DNA from: JAKACA01 sp050010115
Lineage (GTDB): Bacteria; Actinomycetota; Acidimicrobiia; Acidimicrobiales; Bog-793
Direction of reading: 5' to 3'
Assembly (NCBI GenBank): GCA_050010115.1
Contig: JBEKLQ010000003.1
Location: forward strand, 1-64,000
DNA: 64,000 bases
The notes beneath the pieces are model-generated. The model was given only the letters and a program-made list of their open reading frames with translations, searched no databases and was not told where the DNA came from. Position numbers and translations under genes: made by a program. Numbering within the stretch: the first letter of the stretch is position 1; the number at the start of each line of letters is the position of its first letter. Positions 56,827 through 64,000 of the stretch are shown one piece after another.

Positions 56827-58518
56827 GTGACCACGACCACGAGCGTCGTAGCGGAGACGGCAGCCTCGCCGACCCGTCACCGCAGTGGCGCCGGACATAA
56901 GGCAGCGCTGGTGCTGGCGGCCGTGCTGGGGGTCGTCGGCCTCATCTTCTGGCTGTACGCCGCTTCGATCCACGCGAACCAGGGCGACTCGGACGGCGCG
57001 TCCGTAGTGCTGGAAGGGCAGGCGATCATCCACGGTCACCTGCTCCTGCACGGGTGGGCGCTGTCGCTCGACTCCTTCTGGACCGTGGACGCGCTCGTCT
57101 ACGCGGTCCTCGTCGCCATCGCCGGACTACGGCCGGGCCTGCTGTACGCCGGCCCGGCGCTCATAGCCACCGCCGTGATCATTGTCGGCATCCTCATGGC
57201 CCGGGAGAACCGCCGGGGTGCGGCAGCCATCGCTGGCGGCTTCGCCGTCGTCGCCTTGCTGGCCTTCCCGACGCATTCGATGGCTTCGTTCTTCCTCCGG
57301 GGGCCTCTTCATGTGACCACGGCGCTGTGGGCGCTCATCGCATTCTGGGCGATACGGCGCGGGCGTTTCGGGCTCGGATGGGCCATCGCCGTGCTCATGC
57401 TCGTCATGGGGGTGCTCGGCGACCTGCAGATGGTGGCCTACGGCGTGGCCCCGCTCGCCGCGGCAGGTCTCGTCGCCATGCTCCGGCAACGCGCATGGCG
57501 CGGTGGCATCGCCCAGCTGAGCGCGGCGGTGGCCGGGGGAGCGCTCGGAGAGATCGGGCAGAAGGTGGCCAAGGCCCTGGGTGGCTTCACGATCGGAGCC
57601 GCCAATCCGATCGCCAGCGTTCATCAGATGCCCGAGAACGCGAAGCACGTCGTGACCTTCGGGCTCGACCTCATCGGCGCCCGGACTGTCCGCCTTGTCC
57701 CTGGCGGGAACCCGCTCCTCGGCACCGGCGGTCCCCCACCCTGGTTGCAGGACGCGCACATCCTCGCAGCCGCGGTGATGCTGGCGGCGTTCCTGGCGGC
57801 ACTCGTGTCGCTGCTCGGCGGCGTGATCACCGGTGGGCAGCGTGCAGCAGCCGGTGTGGTGTTCGCAGCGGATCCTGACGCCGAGCGCTGGCGGCTCAAC
57901 GACATGTTGCTGATCGCGACGTTTGCACCACCGGTGGCGTACGTCGTGTTGGCTCTCACGAACGACCCCGAGTACACGAGGTACCTCACGGCGGCGGTGA
58001 TCTTCGCGTCCATCCTCACCGGCCGGATCGTCGCTCAGTACTGGCACAAGCTGAGTGCAACTTGGCTGGCTCGCACCGTTGCGGCCGTGGCGGTGGCGGC
58101 CACGATGTGCTTCGCGGCGGCCACCGGATACACGCTCGATCAGCCCGATCCTGGGCAACCCGCCGCGCAGCTGGTCGCTTGGCTGGGCACCCACCACCTC
58201 GACGAGGGCGTCGGCGACTACTGGAGCGCCAGCATCTCGACCGTCGAAAGCAGGGGACAGGTCACGATCCGACCGGTGGTCTCCGGCACCAAGGGAACAC
58301 TTCGCCGTTACCTGAAGGAATCAGACGAGAGCTGGTACGCCGGCCAGCGCTTCCAGTTCTTCGTGTACAACACCGTCCTCCCTTGGGGCTACGACAACAC
58401 CATCTCGGCGACCAAGACGTGGGGACCCCCGGAGCACACCTATGCAGTCGGGACATTCCGCGTCCTCGTGTGGCCCAAGCCTCTGATCCTCAAACCCAAC
58501 CCGCCGGCAACCAGCTGA
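56827..58518 (+). CDS. Polytopic membrane protein (GT-C/mannosyltransferase-like topology)
   Basis: A 563-residue integral membrane protein with about ten hydrophobic helices. After the first helix (about 25-46) comes an extracytoplasmic loop with QGDSDGASVVLEGQAIIHGH, then WALSLDSFWTVDALVY, a DxD-free but acidic loop as in some GT-C-like proteins. The C-terminal domain (about 435-563) is soluble and extracytoplasmic: LGTHHLDEGVGDYWSASIST, then GYDNTISATKTWGPPEHTY. It may be a glycosyltransferase of the dolichyl-phosphate type or a polymer export protein. No close family was recognised. Start GTG 56827. No operon partner. Confidence 0.7.
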   Translation: MTTTTSVVAETAASPTRHRSGAGHKAALVLAAVLGVVGLIFWLYAASIHANQGDSDGASVVLEGQAIIHGHLLLHGWALSLDSFWTVDALVYAVLVAIAGLRPGLLYAGPALIATAVIIVGILMARENRRGAAAIAGGFAVVALLAFPTHSMASFFLRGPLHVTTALWALIAFWAIRRGRFGLGWAIAVLMLVMGVLGDLQMVAYGVAPLAAAGLVAMLRQRAWRGGIAQLSAAVAGGALGEIGQKVAKALGGFTIGAANPIASVHQMPENAKHVVTFGLDLIGARTVRLVPGGNPLLGTGGPPPWLQDAHILAAAVMLAAFLAALVSLLGGVITGGQRAAAGVVFAADPDAERWRLNDMLLIATFAPPVAYVVLALTNDPEYTRYLTAAVIFASILTGRIVAQYWHKLSATWLARTVAAVAVAATMCFAAATGYTLDQPDPGQPAAQLVAWLGTHHLDEGVGDYWSASISTVESRGQVTIRPVVSGTKGTLRRYLKESDESWYAGQRFQFFVYNTVLPWGYDNTISATKTWGPPEHTYAVGTFRVLVWPKPLILKPNPPATS

Positions 58519-58586
58519 CCGCGCGCACCGGGGTGGTTCGCCGTGGTCAGGGTCCCGCCCGGCGACCCCGCCCGGCGACAGACCCG

Positions 58587-59972
58587 TTACGCCGTCCCCA
58601 ACAACCGGAGCGGCTGCTCGACACAGTCGGCCACGAACCGCAGAAACCCCCCGGCCGTCCCCCCATCGCACACCCGGTGGTCGAACGCCAGGGTCAGCTC
58701 AGTGACCGGTCTCGCGCGCACCGTCCCGTCGACGACCCAGGGGCGCTCCATGATGCGGCCGATCCCGACGATCGCCACTTCCGGGTGGTTGATGATCGCC
58801 GCCGACCCATCGACGCCGAACACGCCGTAGTTGTTCACGGTGAACGAGCCGCCGGTGACCTCCGCGGTGGTCAGGGTGCCTTGCCTGGCGGCGGCGGCAA
58901 GGCGGCGGATCTCCGCGTCCAGCTCCAGCAACGTGAGCTGCTCGGCGTTCCGGGCGACGGGTACCAGGAGGCCTCGCTCGGTCTGGGCGGCGAAGCCCAG
59001 GTTGACCGCCCGGCTGACAACGATCTCGTCGCCTTCGATCTTGCTGTTGAGGATGGGAAAGCGCTCGAGACCGAGCACGCAGATACGCGCCAGCAAGCTG
59101 GTCACTCCGACTCCGACGGCTCGTCCCGGGTTGGCGGCGTCGATGGCGTCACGCGCCTGCGCGAGCCCAGTCGCATCGACATCGACCCATACAGTCGCCT
59201 CCGGGATCTCCCGCCGTGAACGTGACAGTCGCTCTGCCATCTGACGGTGCAGGCCGCGGATCGGGATGCGCTCGACCGGTCCGATGCTCGGGGACGCGGC
59301 CGCGCTCGCTGCTGAGGTGGCGACGCTCGCAGGCGTGCGGGCGCGCTCCACGTCGGCGCGCACGATCACACCGTCAGGACCGGAGCCCTGTATCGACGCC
59401 AGATCGACGCCGAGCTCGCGGGCGAGCCGTCGCACGACGGGTGACAAGACGGCGGGACGCGGACGAACGCCGGATCCGGACGGAGCATCAGCGACGCCGT
59501 CGAGAGCTGCGCCGGTGACCGCAGTCGCGGCACTGTCGAACGCTGCGCCGGACGGAGCACGATGGTGGTGCCGGCGACGCTCCGGCCTCGTCCCGTACCC
59601 GACGAGGACGCTCCCCGACGAGCCTCCCGAGCTCCCGCCACTCGGAGCGACAACCTCAGCCGTAGCCGCAACAGGGCCTCCGATGGCGGAGGCAACGACT
59701 CCACCCGCCGCCTCACCCGGGGACTCAACCGAAGCTTCCTCGATCGACAGCAGCGCCGAACCGACGTCAGCGACCTCACCTTCGGCATGGTGCAACGCGG
59801 TCACGGTCCCGCCATAGGGGCACGGAAGCTCGACGCTCGCCTTTGCGGTGACGACTTCCACGACCGGCTGGTCGATCTCGACAACGTCACCGACCGCCAC
59901 CAGCCAGTGCGCGATCTCGGCATCAGTCAAGCCCTCGCCGAGGTCTGGGAGCTTGAACTCCTTGACCGTCAT
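58587..59972 (-). CDS. bkdC: Dihydrolipoamide acyltransferase, E2 of branched-chain 2-oxoacid dehydrogenase
   Basis: A 461-residue E2 protein: lipoyl domain (1-80) with Lys44 in VVEVVTAKASVELP, a long Ser/Gly/Ala linker, a peripheral-subunit-binding domain (LSPVVRRLARELGVDLASIQ, then GSGPDGVIVRADVERA), and a catalytic domain ending with LAFDHRVCDGGTAGGFLRFV (HRxxDG). It moves acyl groups from E1 to CoA in branched-chain amino-acid catabolism. ATG 59972 overlaps the E1beta stop by four bases. No E3 gene is visible in the window; lipoamide dehydrogenase must come from elsewhere. Confidence 0.92.
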   Translation of the reverse strand: MTVKEFKLPDLGEGLTDAEIAHWLVAVGDVVEIDQPVVEVVTAKASVELPCPYGGTVTALHHAEGEVADVGSALLSIEEASVESPGEAAGGVVASAIGGPVAATAEVVAPSGGSSGGSSGSVLVGYGTRPERRRHHHRAPSGAAFDSAATAVTGAALDGVADAPSGSGVRPRPAVLSPVVRRLARELGVDLASIQGSGPDGVIVRADVERARTPASVATSAASAAASPSIGPVERIPIRGLHRQMAERLSRSRREIPEATVWVDVDATGLAQARDAIDAANPGRAVGVGVTSLLARICVLGLERFPILNSKIEGDEIVVSRAVNLGFAAQTERGLLVPVARNAEQLTLLELDAEIRRLAAAARQGTLTTAEVTGGSFTVNNYGVFGVDGSAAIINHPEVAIVGIGRIMERPWVVDGTVRARPVTELTLAFDHRVCDGGTAGGFLRFVADCVEQPLRLLGTA

Positions 59973-61000
59973 CGGCCCGCACGGCCGCCGGCAGAACCGG
60001 CACGCGAAGCGCCGACAACCACCGACGAGTCCTCCCACTGCAGCCGGGCCACGGCATCGAGGATGCGGTCGACATTCGGCAGGTGGTACTCCTCCAGCAT
60101 CGGCGGCGGATACGGGACGTCCAGCCCGCCCACCCGCAGTATCGGCGCCTCCAGGTAGTGGAAGCACTCCTCGCTCAACCGAGCCGCCACTTCGGCGCCG
60201 TAGCCCCCGAAGGTGCTCGCCTCGTGGACGACCACCGCCCGGCCCGTCCGCCGGACCGACGCCGCCACGGTCTCGGTGTCGAACGGCGCCAAGCTCCGTA
60301 GATCCACGACCTCGAGGTCGTAGCCCTCGTCCGCGCCAACAGCAGCCGCATCGAGAGCGGTGTCGATCATCGAGCCGTAGGCGATCACGGTGACATCGGT
60401 GCCGTGCCTCCGGATCACCGCAGACCGGCAGGCCTCCGTCCGAACGGGCAGATTCACTTCGGCCTTCGACCAGTAGCGGCGTTTTGGCTCGAGGAAGATC
60501 ACGGGGTCCTCCAGCTCGATCGCCTCCCGCATCAGCGAGTACGCGTCGGCGACGGTCCCGGGGGTGAGGACCGTCAGGCCGGGTGTGTGGGTGTAGTAGG
60601 CCTCACTCGAGTCCGAGTGGTGCTCGACGCCCCCGATACCGCCGCCGTAGGGGATCCGGATCACGAGGGGAAGGGTGAGCTGGCCGCGGGTGCGGTTTCT
60701 CATCTTGGCGACGTGGCTCGTGATCTGTTCGAAGGCCGGATAGGCGAAGGCGTCGAACTGCATCTCCACCACCGGTCGCAGTCCGTACATCGCCATACCG
60801 ACTGCTGTACCGACGATCCCGCTCTCGGCGAGCGGGGTGTCGAAGCAGCGCTCCTCCCCGAACTCGGCGTTCAACCCGTCGGTCACGCGGAACACGCCAC
60901 CTAGCCGACCGACATCCTCGCCGAAGACCACCACTCGCTCGTCGCTGGCCATCGCATCGTGCAGTGCCCGGTTGAGCGCTTCGCCCATCGTGACGGTCAT
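59969..61000 (-). CDS. bkdB: 2-oxoacid dehydrogenase E1 beta subunit
   Basis: A 343-residue E1beta subunit. The ThDP and K-binding regions read VVVFGEDVGRLGGVFRVTDG, FDTPLAESGIVGTAVGMAMY and RPVVEMQFDAFAYPAFEQI. The catalytic His region is RIPYGGGIGGVEHHSDSSEA, and the C-terminal swivel domain includes DVTVIAYGSMIDTALDA. With E1alpha it forms the decarboxylating heterotetramer acting on branched-chain 2-oxo acids. It overlaps E1alpha by four bases and E2 by four bases. Confidence 0.94.
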   Translation of the reverse strand: MTVTMGEALNRALHDAMASDERVVVFGEDVGRLGGVFRVTDGLNAEFGEERCFDTPLAESGIVGTAVGMAMYGLRPVVEMQFDAFAYPAFEQITSHVAKMRNRTRGQLTLPLVIRIPYGGGIGGVEHHSDSSEAYYTHTPGLTVLTPGTVADAYSLMREAIELEDPVIFLEPKRRYWSKAEVNLPVRTEACRSAVIRRHGTDVTVIAYGSMIDTALDAAAVGADEGYDLEVVDLRSLAPFDTETVAASVRRTGRAVVVHEASTFGGYGAEVAARLSEECFHYLEAPILRVGGLDVPYPPPMLEEYHLPNVDRILDAVARLQWEDSSVVVGASRAGSAGGRAGR

Positions 61001-62118
61001 GACGGCACCTCCTCGGTCGAGGCAGTGGCCAGCTCCTCAGCCAGCCAGGCCGCCTCAGCCTTGAGCAACGGGGTCGGCTGCTCGTAGACGTGAGCGAACA
61101 GCCCTGCCGGGTCTGGGACCACATCGACGCTCATTGCGTCTCGGACGCTGCGGGCAAAGCGCTCAGCGGCCGCGGCGATCTCATCTCGGCGGGGCTGGTC
61201 GAGGAGCCCGTGATTCGTCAGGTAGGTCTCGAGCCGGATGAGGGGATCCCGCTCGATCCAGGATTCGGCCTCCTCCGGCGGACGATAGCGGGTGGCGTCG
61301 TCGGCATTCGTATGGGCCTCCATGCGGTACGTCACTGCCTCGACCACCGCTGGGCCACCGCCATCACGCGCCTGGTCCATCAAACGAGCAACCATTGCCC
61401 GCACAGCGACGACGTCGTTGCCGTCCACCCGGTAGCCGGGAAGCCCGTAGCCGATCGCACGGTGTGCGAGCGTCGGCGATTTGGTCTGACGGGACAGCGG
61501 GACACTGATCGCGTACTGGTTGTTCTGGATGAAGAACACGACCGGCGCGTCGAAGACGGCGGCGAAGTTCATGGCGATGTTGGCGTCGCCCTCGCTGGTG
61601 GCCCCGTCGCCGAGGAACACCAGCACCGCGGTCGCTTCGTGAGCACGCCGAGCCGCCGTCGCCAGACCCACCGCGTGCAACGCCTGCGTCGCGAGCGGCG
61701 TGCACTGCGGGGCGGTCCGCCATTCTTTGGGGTCGTAGCCACAGTGCCACTCGCCGCGAAGCAACGAAAGCACCTCAACCGGCGGGATGCCGCGGGTCAC
61801 GACCGCGACGGTGTCCCGGTACGTCGGGAACATCCAGTCCTCCGGGTGCAGCGCCAGGACGGCGCCCACCTGGCAAGCCTCTTGGCCCCCGGCTGACGGG
61901 TAGACGGCGAGACGGCCCTGGCGGGTGAGTGTCGTCGCCTGACGATCGAAGCGCCGCGCCGCCACCAGCCGCCGGTACAGGCCGACGAGCTCGCCCCCGT
62001 CTGGCATCGTGAGCCCGAGCGCCATCGAGGGTGAGCCGTCCGGGTTGATGAGGCACGCGGGCTCTTCAAGTGGGACGAGATCGAGCATTCCGGCGGGGTG
62101 AGTTGCGAGAGTGGTCAC
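60997..62118 (-). CDS. bkdA: 2-oxoacid dehydrogenase E1 alpha subunit
   Basis: A 373-residue E1alpha subunit with the ThDP motif VLVFLGDGATSEGDANIAMN and downstream NNQYAIS, plus FPTYRDTVAVVTRGI and EAHTNADDATRYRPPEEAE (phosphorylation-loop region). GGAGG five bases before GTG 62118 fixes the start; TTG 62154 further up is possible but lacks a ribosome binding site. First gene of the E1alpha-E1beta-E2 operon, divergent from the Lrp/AsnC regulator, which suggests control by branched-chain amino or keto acids. Confidence 0.94.
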   Translation of the reverse strand: MTTLATHPAGMLDLVPLEEPACLINPDGSPSMALGLTMPDGGELVGLYRRLVAARRFDRQATTLTRQGRLAVYPSAGGQEACQVGAVLALHPEDWMFPTYRDTVAVVTRGIPPVEVLSLLRGEWHCGYDPKEWRTAPQCTPLATQALHAVGLATAARRAHEATAVLVFLGDGATSEGDANIAMNFAAVFDAPVVFFIQNNQYAISVPLSRQTKSPTLAHRAIGYGLPGYRVDGNDVVAVRAMVARLMDQARDGGGPAVVEAVTYRMEAHTNADDATRYRPPEEAESWIERDPLIRLETYLTNHGLLDQPRRDEIAAAAERFARSVRDAMSVDVVPDPAGLFAHVYEQPTPLLKAEAAWLAEELATASTEEVPS

Positions 62119-62231
62119 CGACGCCTCCGTTTCGTGCCCTTCGTGCTCGGACAATCCAGTGGCCGCGAGGCCCCTGACGATCTGCTATCTGCCTAACAAT
62201 CATGGCGATCAGGATGCCGATCGGTCCACTC

Positions 62232-62249
62232 ATCTCTGAAAATTGAGAT
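62232..62249. promoter_or_regulatory. Candidate operator of the bkd-lrp divergon
   Basis: Dyad ATCTC (62232-62236), eight AT-rich bases, GAGAT (62245-62249). It lies between the divergent regulator and dehydrogenase genes, 26 bases before the regulator ATG. Lrp/AsnC proteins bind short AT-rich dyads of this kind. TAGGAT at 62260-62265 is a possible -10 for the regulator. Confidence 0.45.
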
Positions 62250-62274
62250 ATTTGGCAGCTAGGATGCCTTTGCA

Positions 62275-62793
62275 ATGGTCAAGATGTCACCGGGGCGGAT
62301 GTCGGATGGCCCAGCGTCCAAGACGACGACGGTCGCGCTCGACGCGATCGACCGCCGGATCCTCGATCTGCTCAGCGCCGACGGGCGGGTGTCTGTCCGC
62401 GAGGTCGCCGAACAGGCTCGTATCGGGCGGGCGACCGCCTACAACCGCATCCAACGGCTGCAGGACGCCGGCGTCATCAGGGGTTTCACGGTCGTCCTCG
62501 ACCCGCGCAAGACCGGCGCTGGCCTCGCCGCCTACGTGTACATCAAGATCGATCAGCACGCCTGGCGGAAGGTCGGCCAGCTCGTGGCGAAGCTCCCGGG
62601 CGTCGAGCACGTGTCACTCGTGAGCGGCGAGTGGGACCTTCTCGTCCTCGTGCGGGTGCACGACCCGAGCGACCTGCGCGACGTGATCCTCGAGCGTCTG
62701 CATGCGATCGAGGGTGTCACGGCCACCCAGACGACGTTCGTGCTCGACGAGGTCGACGGGGTCGGTGGCTTGTTCGGGGACGCTGCCAGGTGA
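62275..62793 (+). CDS. Lrp/AsnC family transcriptional regulator
   Basis: A 172-residue Lrp/AsnC regulator. The HTH is LDAIDRRILDLLSADGRVSV with AEQARIGRATAYNRIQRLQD, and the C-terminal RAM ligand domain is KLPGVEHVSLVSGEWDLLVL with RLHAIEGVTATQTTFVLDEV. It is slightly longer than usual by an N-terminal 18-residue tail. Divergent position to bkdA suggests it senses branched-chain amino acids or keto acids and controls the operon and itself. ATG 62275; ATG 62284 is an alternative. Confidence 0.92.
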   Translation: MVKMSPGRMSDGPASKTTTVALDAIDRRILDLLSADGRVSVREVAEQARIGRATAYNRIQRLQDAGVIRGFTVVLDPRKTGAGLAAYVYIKIDQHAWRKVGQLVAKLPGVEHVSLVSGEWDLLVLVRVHDPSDLRDVILERLHAIEGVTATQTTFVLDEVDGVGGLFGDAAR

Positions 62794-62987
62794 GGCGCCC
62801 CGCCGTGGGCGAATCCAATCACGAGGATGAGCGCGAGGGCCTCAGCTCTCGACACAAAGGCGGCGCCCCTGACCCACCGCGGCTATGGCAGGTTGTCAGC
62901 GACACCACCATGGGCGGTCACGGCCCTGACGGATAATCGGAACCTTCGACATCACCTCGATCCCCGCCGCCTTTCGGCATCGCTCGT

Positions 62988-63740
62988 TCATCGAAGGTGG
63001 AGTCCCCCGTCGATCGCCACGACCTCACCGGTTACCTGCCTTGCATGGACGAGGCCGACGATCACCTCGGCGACGTCCTCGGGGGTCGAGCTCGACTTGA
63101 GCGGGCTCATCGCTCGTACGTAGTTGCGCTCCAACTCCCACTCTGCGGTCCACGGTGTATCCACGAGCCCGGGCGCGACGGCGTTCACACGGATCTCCGG
63201 TCCGAGGACATTTGCGAGAAGAAGCGTCAAATGGTTGACAGCAGCTTTCGACACCGCGTAGGGGATGGACGAGCCCGCCGGCCGGAGGCCCGCCAGCGAC
63301 GTGACGTTCACGATCGCCGCTGCCCCGCGAGCGCCATCGGCCGCCGCCTGCAGGTGTGGGACGGCGGCTGCCGTGACGCTCCACGTCCCGAGGACGTTGA
63401 CTCCGAGGATCTTGCCCCAGACCTCCGGTGTGACCGACGCGAAATCATTGTGGGGAATCTTCACCGTCGTTCCGGCGTTGTTGACGAGGATGTCGAGCCG
63501 ACCGTGAGTGTCGACGGCTTGCTCGACGAGCGCCGCCGCCGCCTCGGGCTTGGCGATGTCGGCGCGGACATAGCTGGCGTCGATGAGCTCGGTCGCCAGC
63601 GCTTCCCCCGCCTCGACCGACGTTGCCGAGTTGACGACCACAGTGGCGCCCTCAGCAGACAGTGCTCGTGCCGTGGCCGCTCCGATGCCGCTCGCCGAGC
63701 CGGTCACGAGCGCCACCTTGCCTGAGAGCCGACCTGCCAC
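62988..63740 (-). CDS. Short-chain dehydrogenase/reductase
   Basis: A 250-residue classical SDR. TGSASGIG (13-20) binds the dinucleotide, NNAG is in DILVNNAGTTVK, and the catalytic Ser-Tyr-Lys lie in VNVTSLAGL and IPYAVSKAAVNHL. VAPGLVDTPW and GEVVAIDGGLHLR follow the family pattern. The acidic residue that selects NAD at the end of strand 2 is replaced by NSAT, so NADP is likely. Substrate unknown. No operon partner except the partial gene on its 5' side. Confidence 0.9.
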   Translation of the reverse strand: MAGRLSGKVALVTGSASGIGAATARALSAEGATVVVNSATSVEAGEALATELIDASYVRADIAKPEAAAALVEQAVDTHGRLDILVNNAGTTVKIPHNDFASVTPEVWGKILGVNVLGTWSVTAAAVPHLQAAADGARGAAAIVNVTSLAGLRPAGSSIPYAVSKAAVNHLTLLLANVLGPEIRVNAVAPGLVDTPWTAEWELERNYVRAMSPLKSSSTPEDVAEVIVGLVHARQVTGEVVAIDGGLHLR

Positions 63741-63852
63741 CGTGTCTCCTCCTGTATCGGTATCGTTTTCGCCAACGGTTCGTCGCCGGCGCCGCGTCTG
63801 CCAGCGGGACCGTGGCGTCTACGACAGCGTCATGCGGGACCTTTCCGTCGAC

Positions 63853-64000
63853 TCAGTCGACCTCCAACCGCACCGACTCTGTCGTCGGGTGAGACTGGCA
63901 CATGAGCACGTAACCGCGCTCGGTCTCGTCCGGCTCCAGGGCGTAAGCCACGTCCATCTCCACCGCCCCAGCGACCACGCGCGCCCGGCATGTGCCACAG
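63853..64000 (-). CDS. Ferredoxin-type domain, C-terminal end of a reductase, cut by window
   Basis: The last 48 residues of a plant-type [2Fe-2S] domain: CGTCRARVVAGAVEMD holds a CxxC pair and GYVLMCQSHPTTESVRLEVD the last Cys. The first Cys lies outside the window. The arrangement at the extreme C-terminus fits PaaE/phenylacetate-CoA epoxidase reductase-like or other ferredoxin-NAD(P)H oxidoreductases. Stop TGA 63853-63855. The rest of the gene is beyond the right edge. Confidence 0.75.
   Translation of the reverse strand, partial: CGTCRARVVAGAVEMDVAYALEPDETERGYVLMCQSHPTTESVRLEVD

Noticed and set aside
62943..62997. Inverted repeat CCTTCGA/TCGAAGG after the Lrp gene
   Set aside because: Arms are only 7 bp, the loop is over 40 bases and the right arm lies in the SDR coding sequence; not a convincing terminator.
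1..64000. CRISPR arrays
   Set aside because: All tandem repeats seen have units of 6-23 bp without spacers; no cas genes.

Overview
The window looks like chromosomal DNA of a high-GC actinobacterium (Actinomycetota), possibly of the Acidimicrobiia; this placement is inferred. The support is the very high G+C, tight ATGA/GTGA gene overlaps, a mycothiol-reductase-like (Rv2466c-type) protein, an F420/FMN split-barrel oxidoreductase, and the actinobacterial housekeeping block glmU-prs-L25-pth-mfd-SurA-like-mazG-eno-divIC. No CRISPR array, rRNA operon or replication origin was seen.

Layout. (1) 1-1269: 3' part of an NRAMP-type transporter whose TM6 motif is altered. (2) 1270-3435: gene-poor debris with two microsatellite-like arrays, a duplicated small reading frame (one copy with an internal stop), a DUF6788 remnant and one small conserved hypothetical gene. 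(3) 3432-8996: a compact, apparently uncharacterised catabolic cluster. A thiamine-diphosphate enzyme and its GntR/UTRA regulator face a flavin/F420 split-barrel oxidoreductase, an FAD aromatic hydroxylase and a DUF3500 protein. (4) 8997-20600: an accessory island full of decay (serine recombinase zinc ribbon, IS110 N-terminus, HTH remnants, frameshifted hydrolase and saccharopine-dehydrogenase genes). Intact single genes stand between the remnants: an Asp-box lipoprotein, a metallo-beta-lactamase-fold hydrolase, a dienelactone hydrolase, a Phd/RelE toxin-antitoxin pair, an oleate hydratase, a YdeI-like protein and an alpha/beta hydrolase. Four same-orientation copies of an unnamed ~120-bp element with inverted-repeat ends and a central GTTGT/ACAAC hairpin punctuate this island. 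The last copy is embedded in the 3' half of a tRNA gene with a UAA anticodon.

(5) 20587-31213: a carboxylesterase that overlaps that tRNA, an NlpC/P60 cell-wall hydrolase, an acyltransferase/epimerase pair, a GNAT acetyltransferase, and a glycosylation operon (a sulfotransferase-GT2-GT2 fusion, a small protein and a GT4-like enzyme). The operon ends in a 12-bp tandem array that repeats the stop codon. (6) 31305-53237, all on the minus strand: the housekeeping block, from glmU down to ppx/DUF501. Two insertions interrupt it: a form-II CO-dehydrogenase-like (xanthine-oxidase-family) operon coxL-S-M-xdhC-xdhC-mobA-coxG between divIC and DUF501, and a large Ig-repeat secreted protein between prs and L25. 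(7) 53343-58518: acyl-CoA dehydrogenase, M20 peptidase, a DsbA-fold protein and a polytopic membrane protein. (8) 58587-62793: a branched-chain 2-oxoacid dehydrogenase operon (E1alpha, E1beta, E2) divergent from an Lrp/AsnC regulator. (9) 62988-64000: an SDR and the 3' end of a ferredoxin-reductase-type gene cut by the window edge.

Most promising unexplained items are the ~120-bp element family with its tRNA link, the odd UAA tRNA itself, and the 3.4-9.0 kb catabolic cluster.
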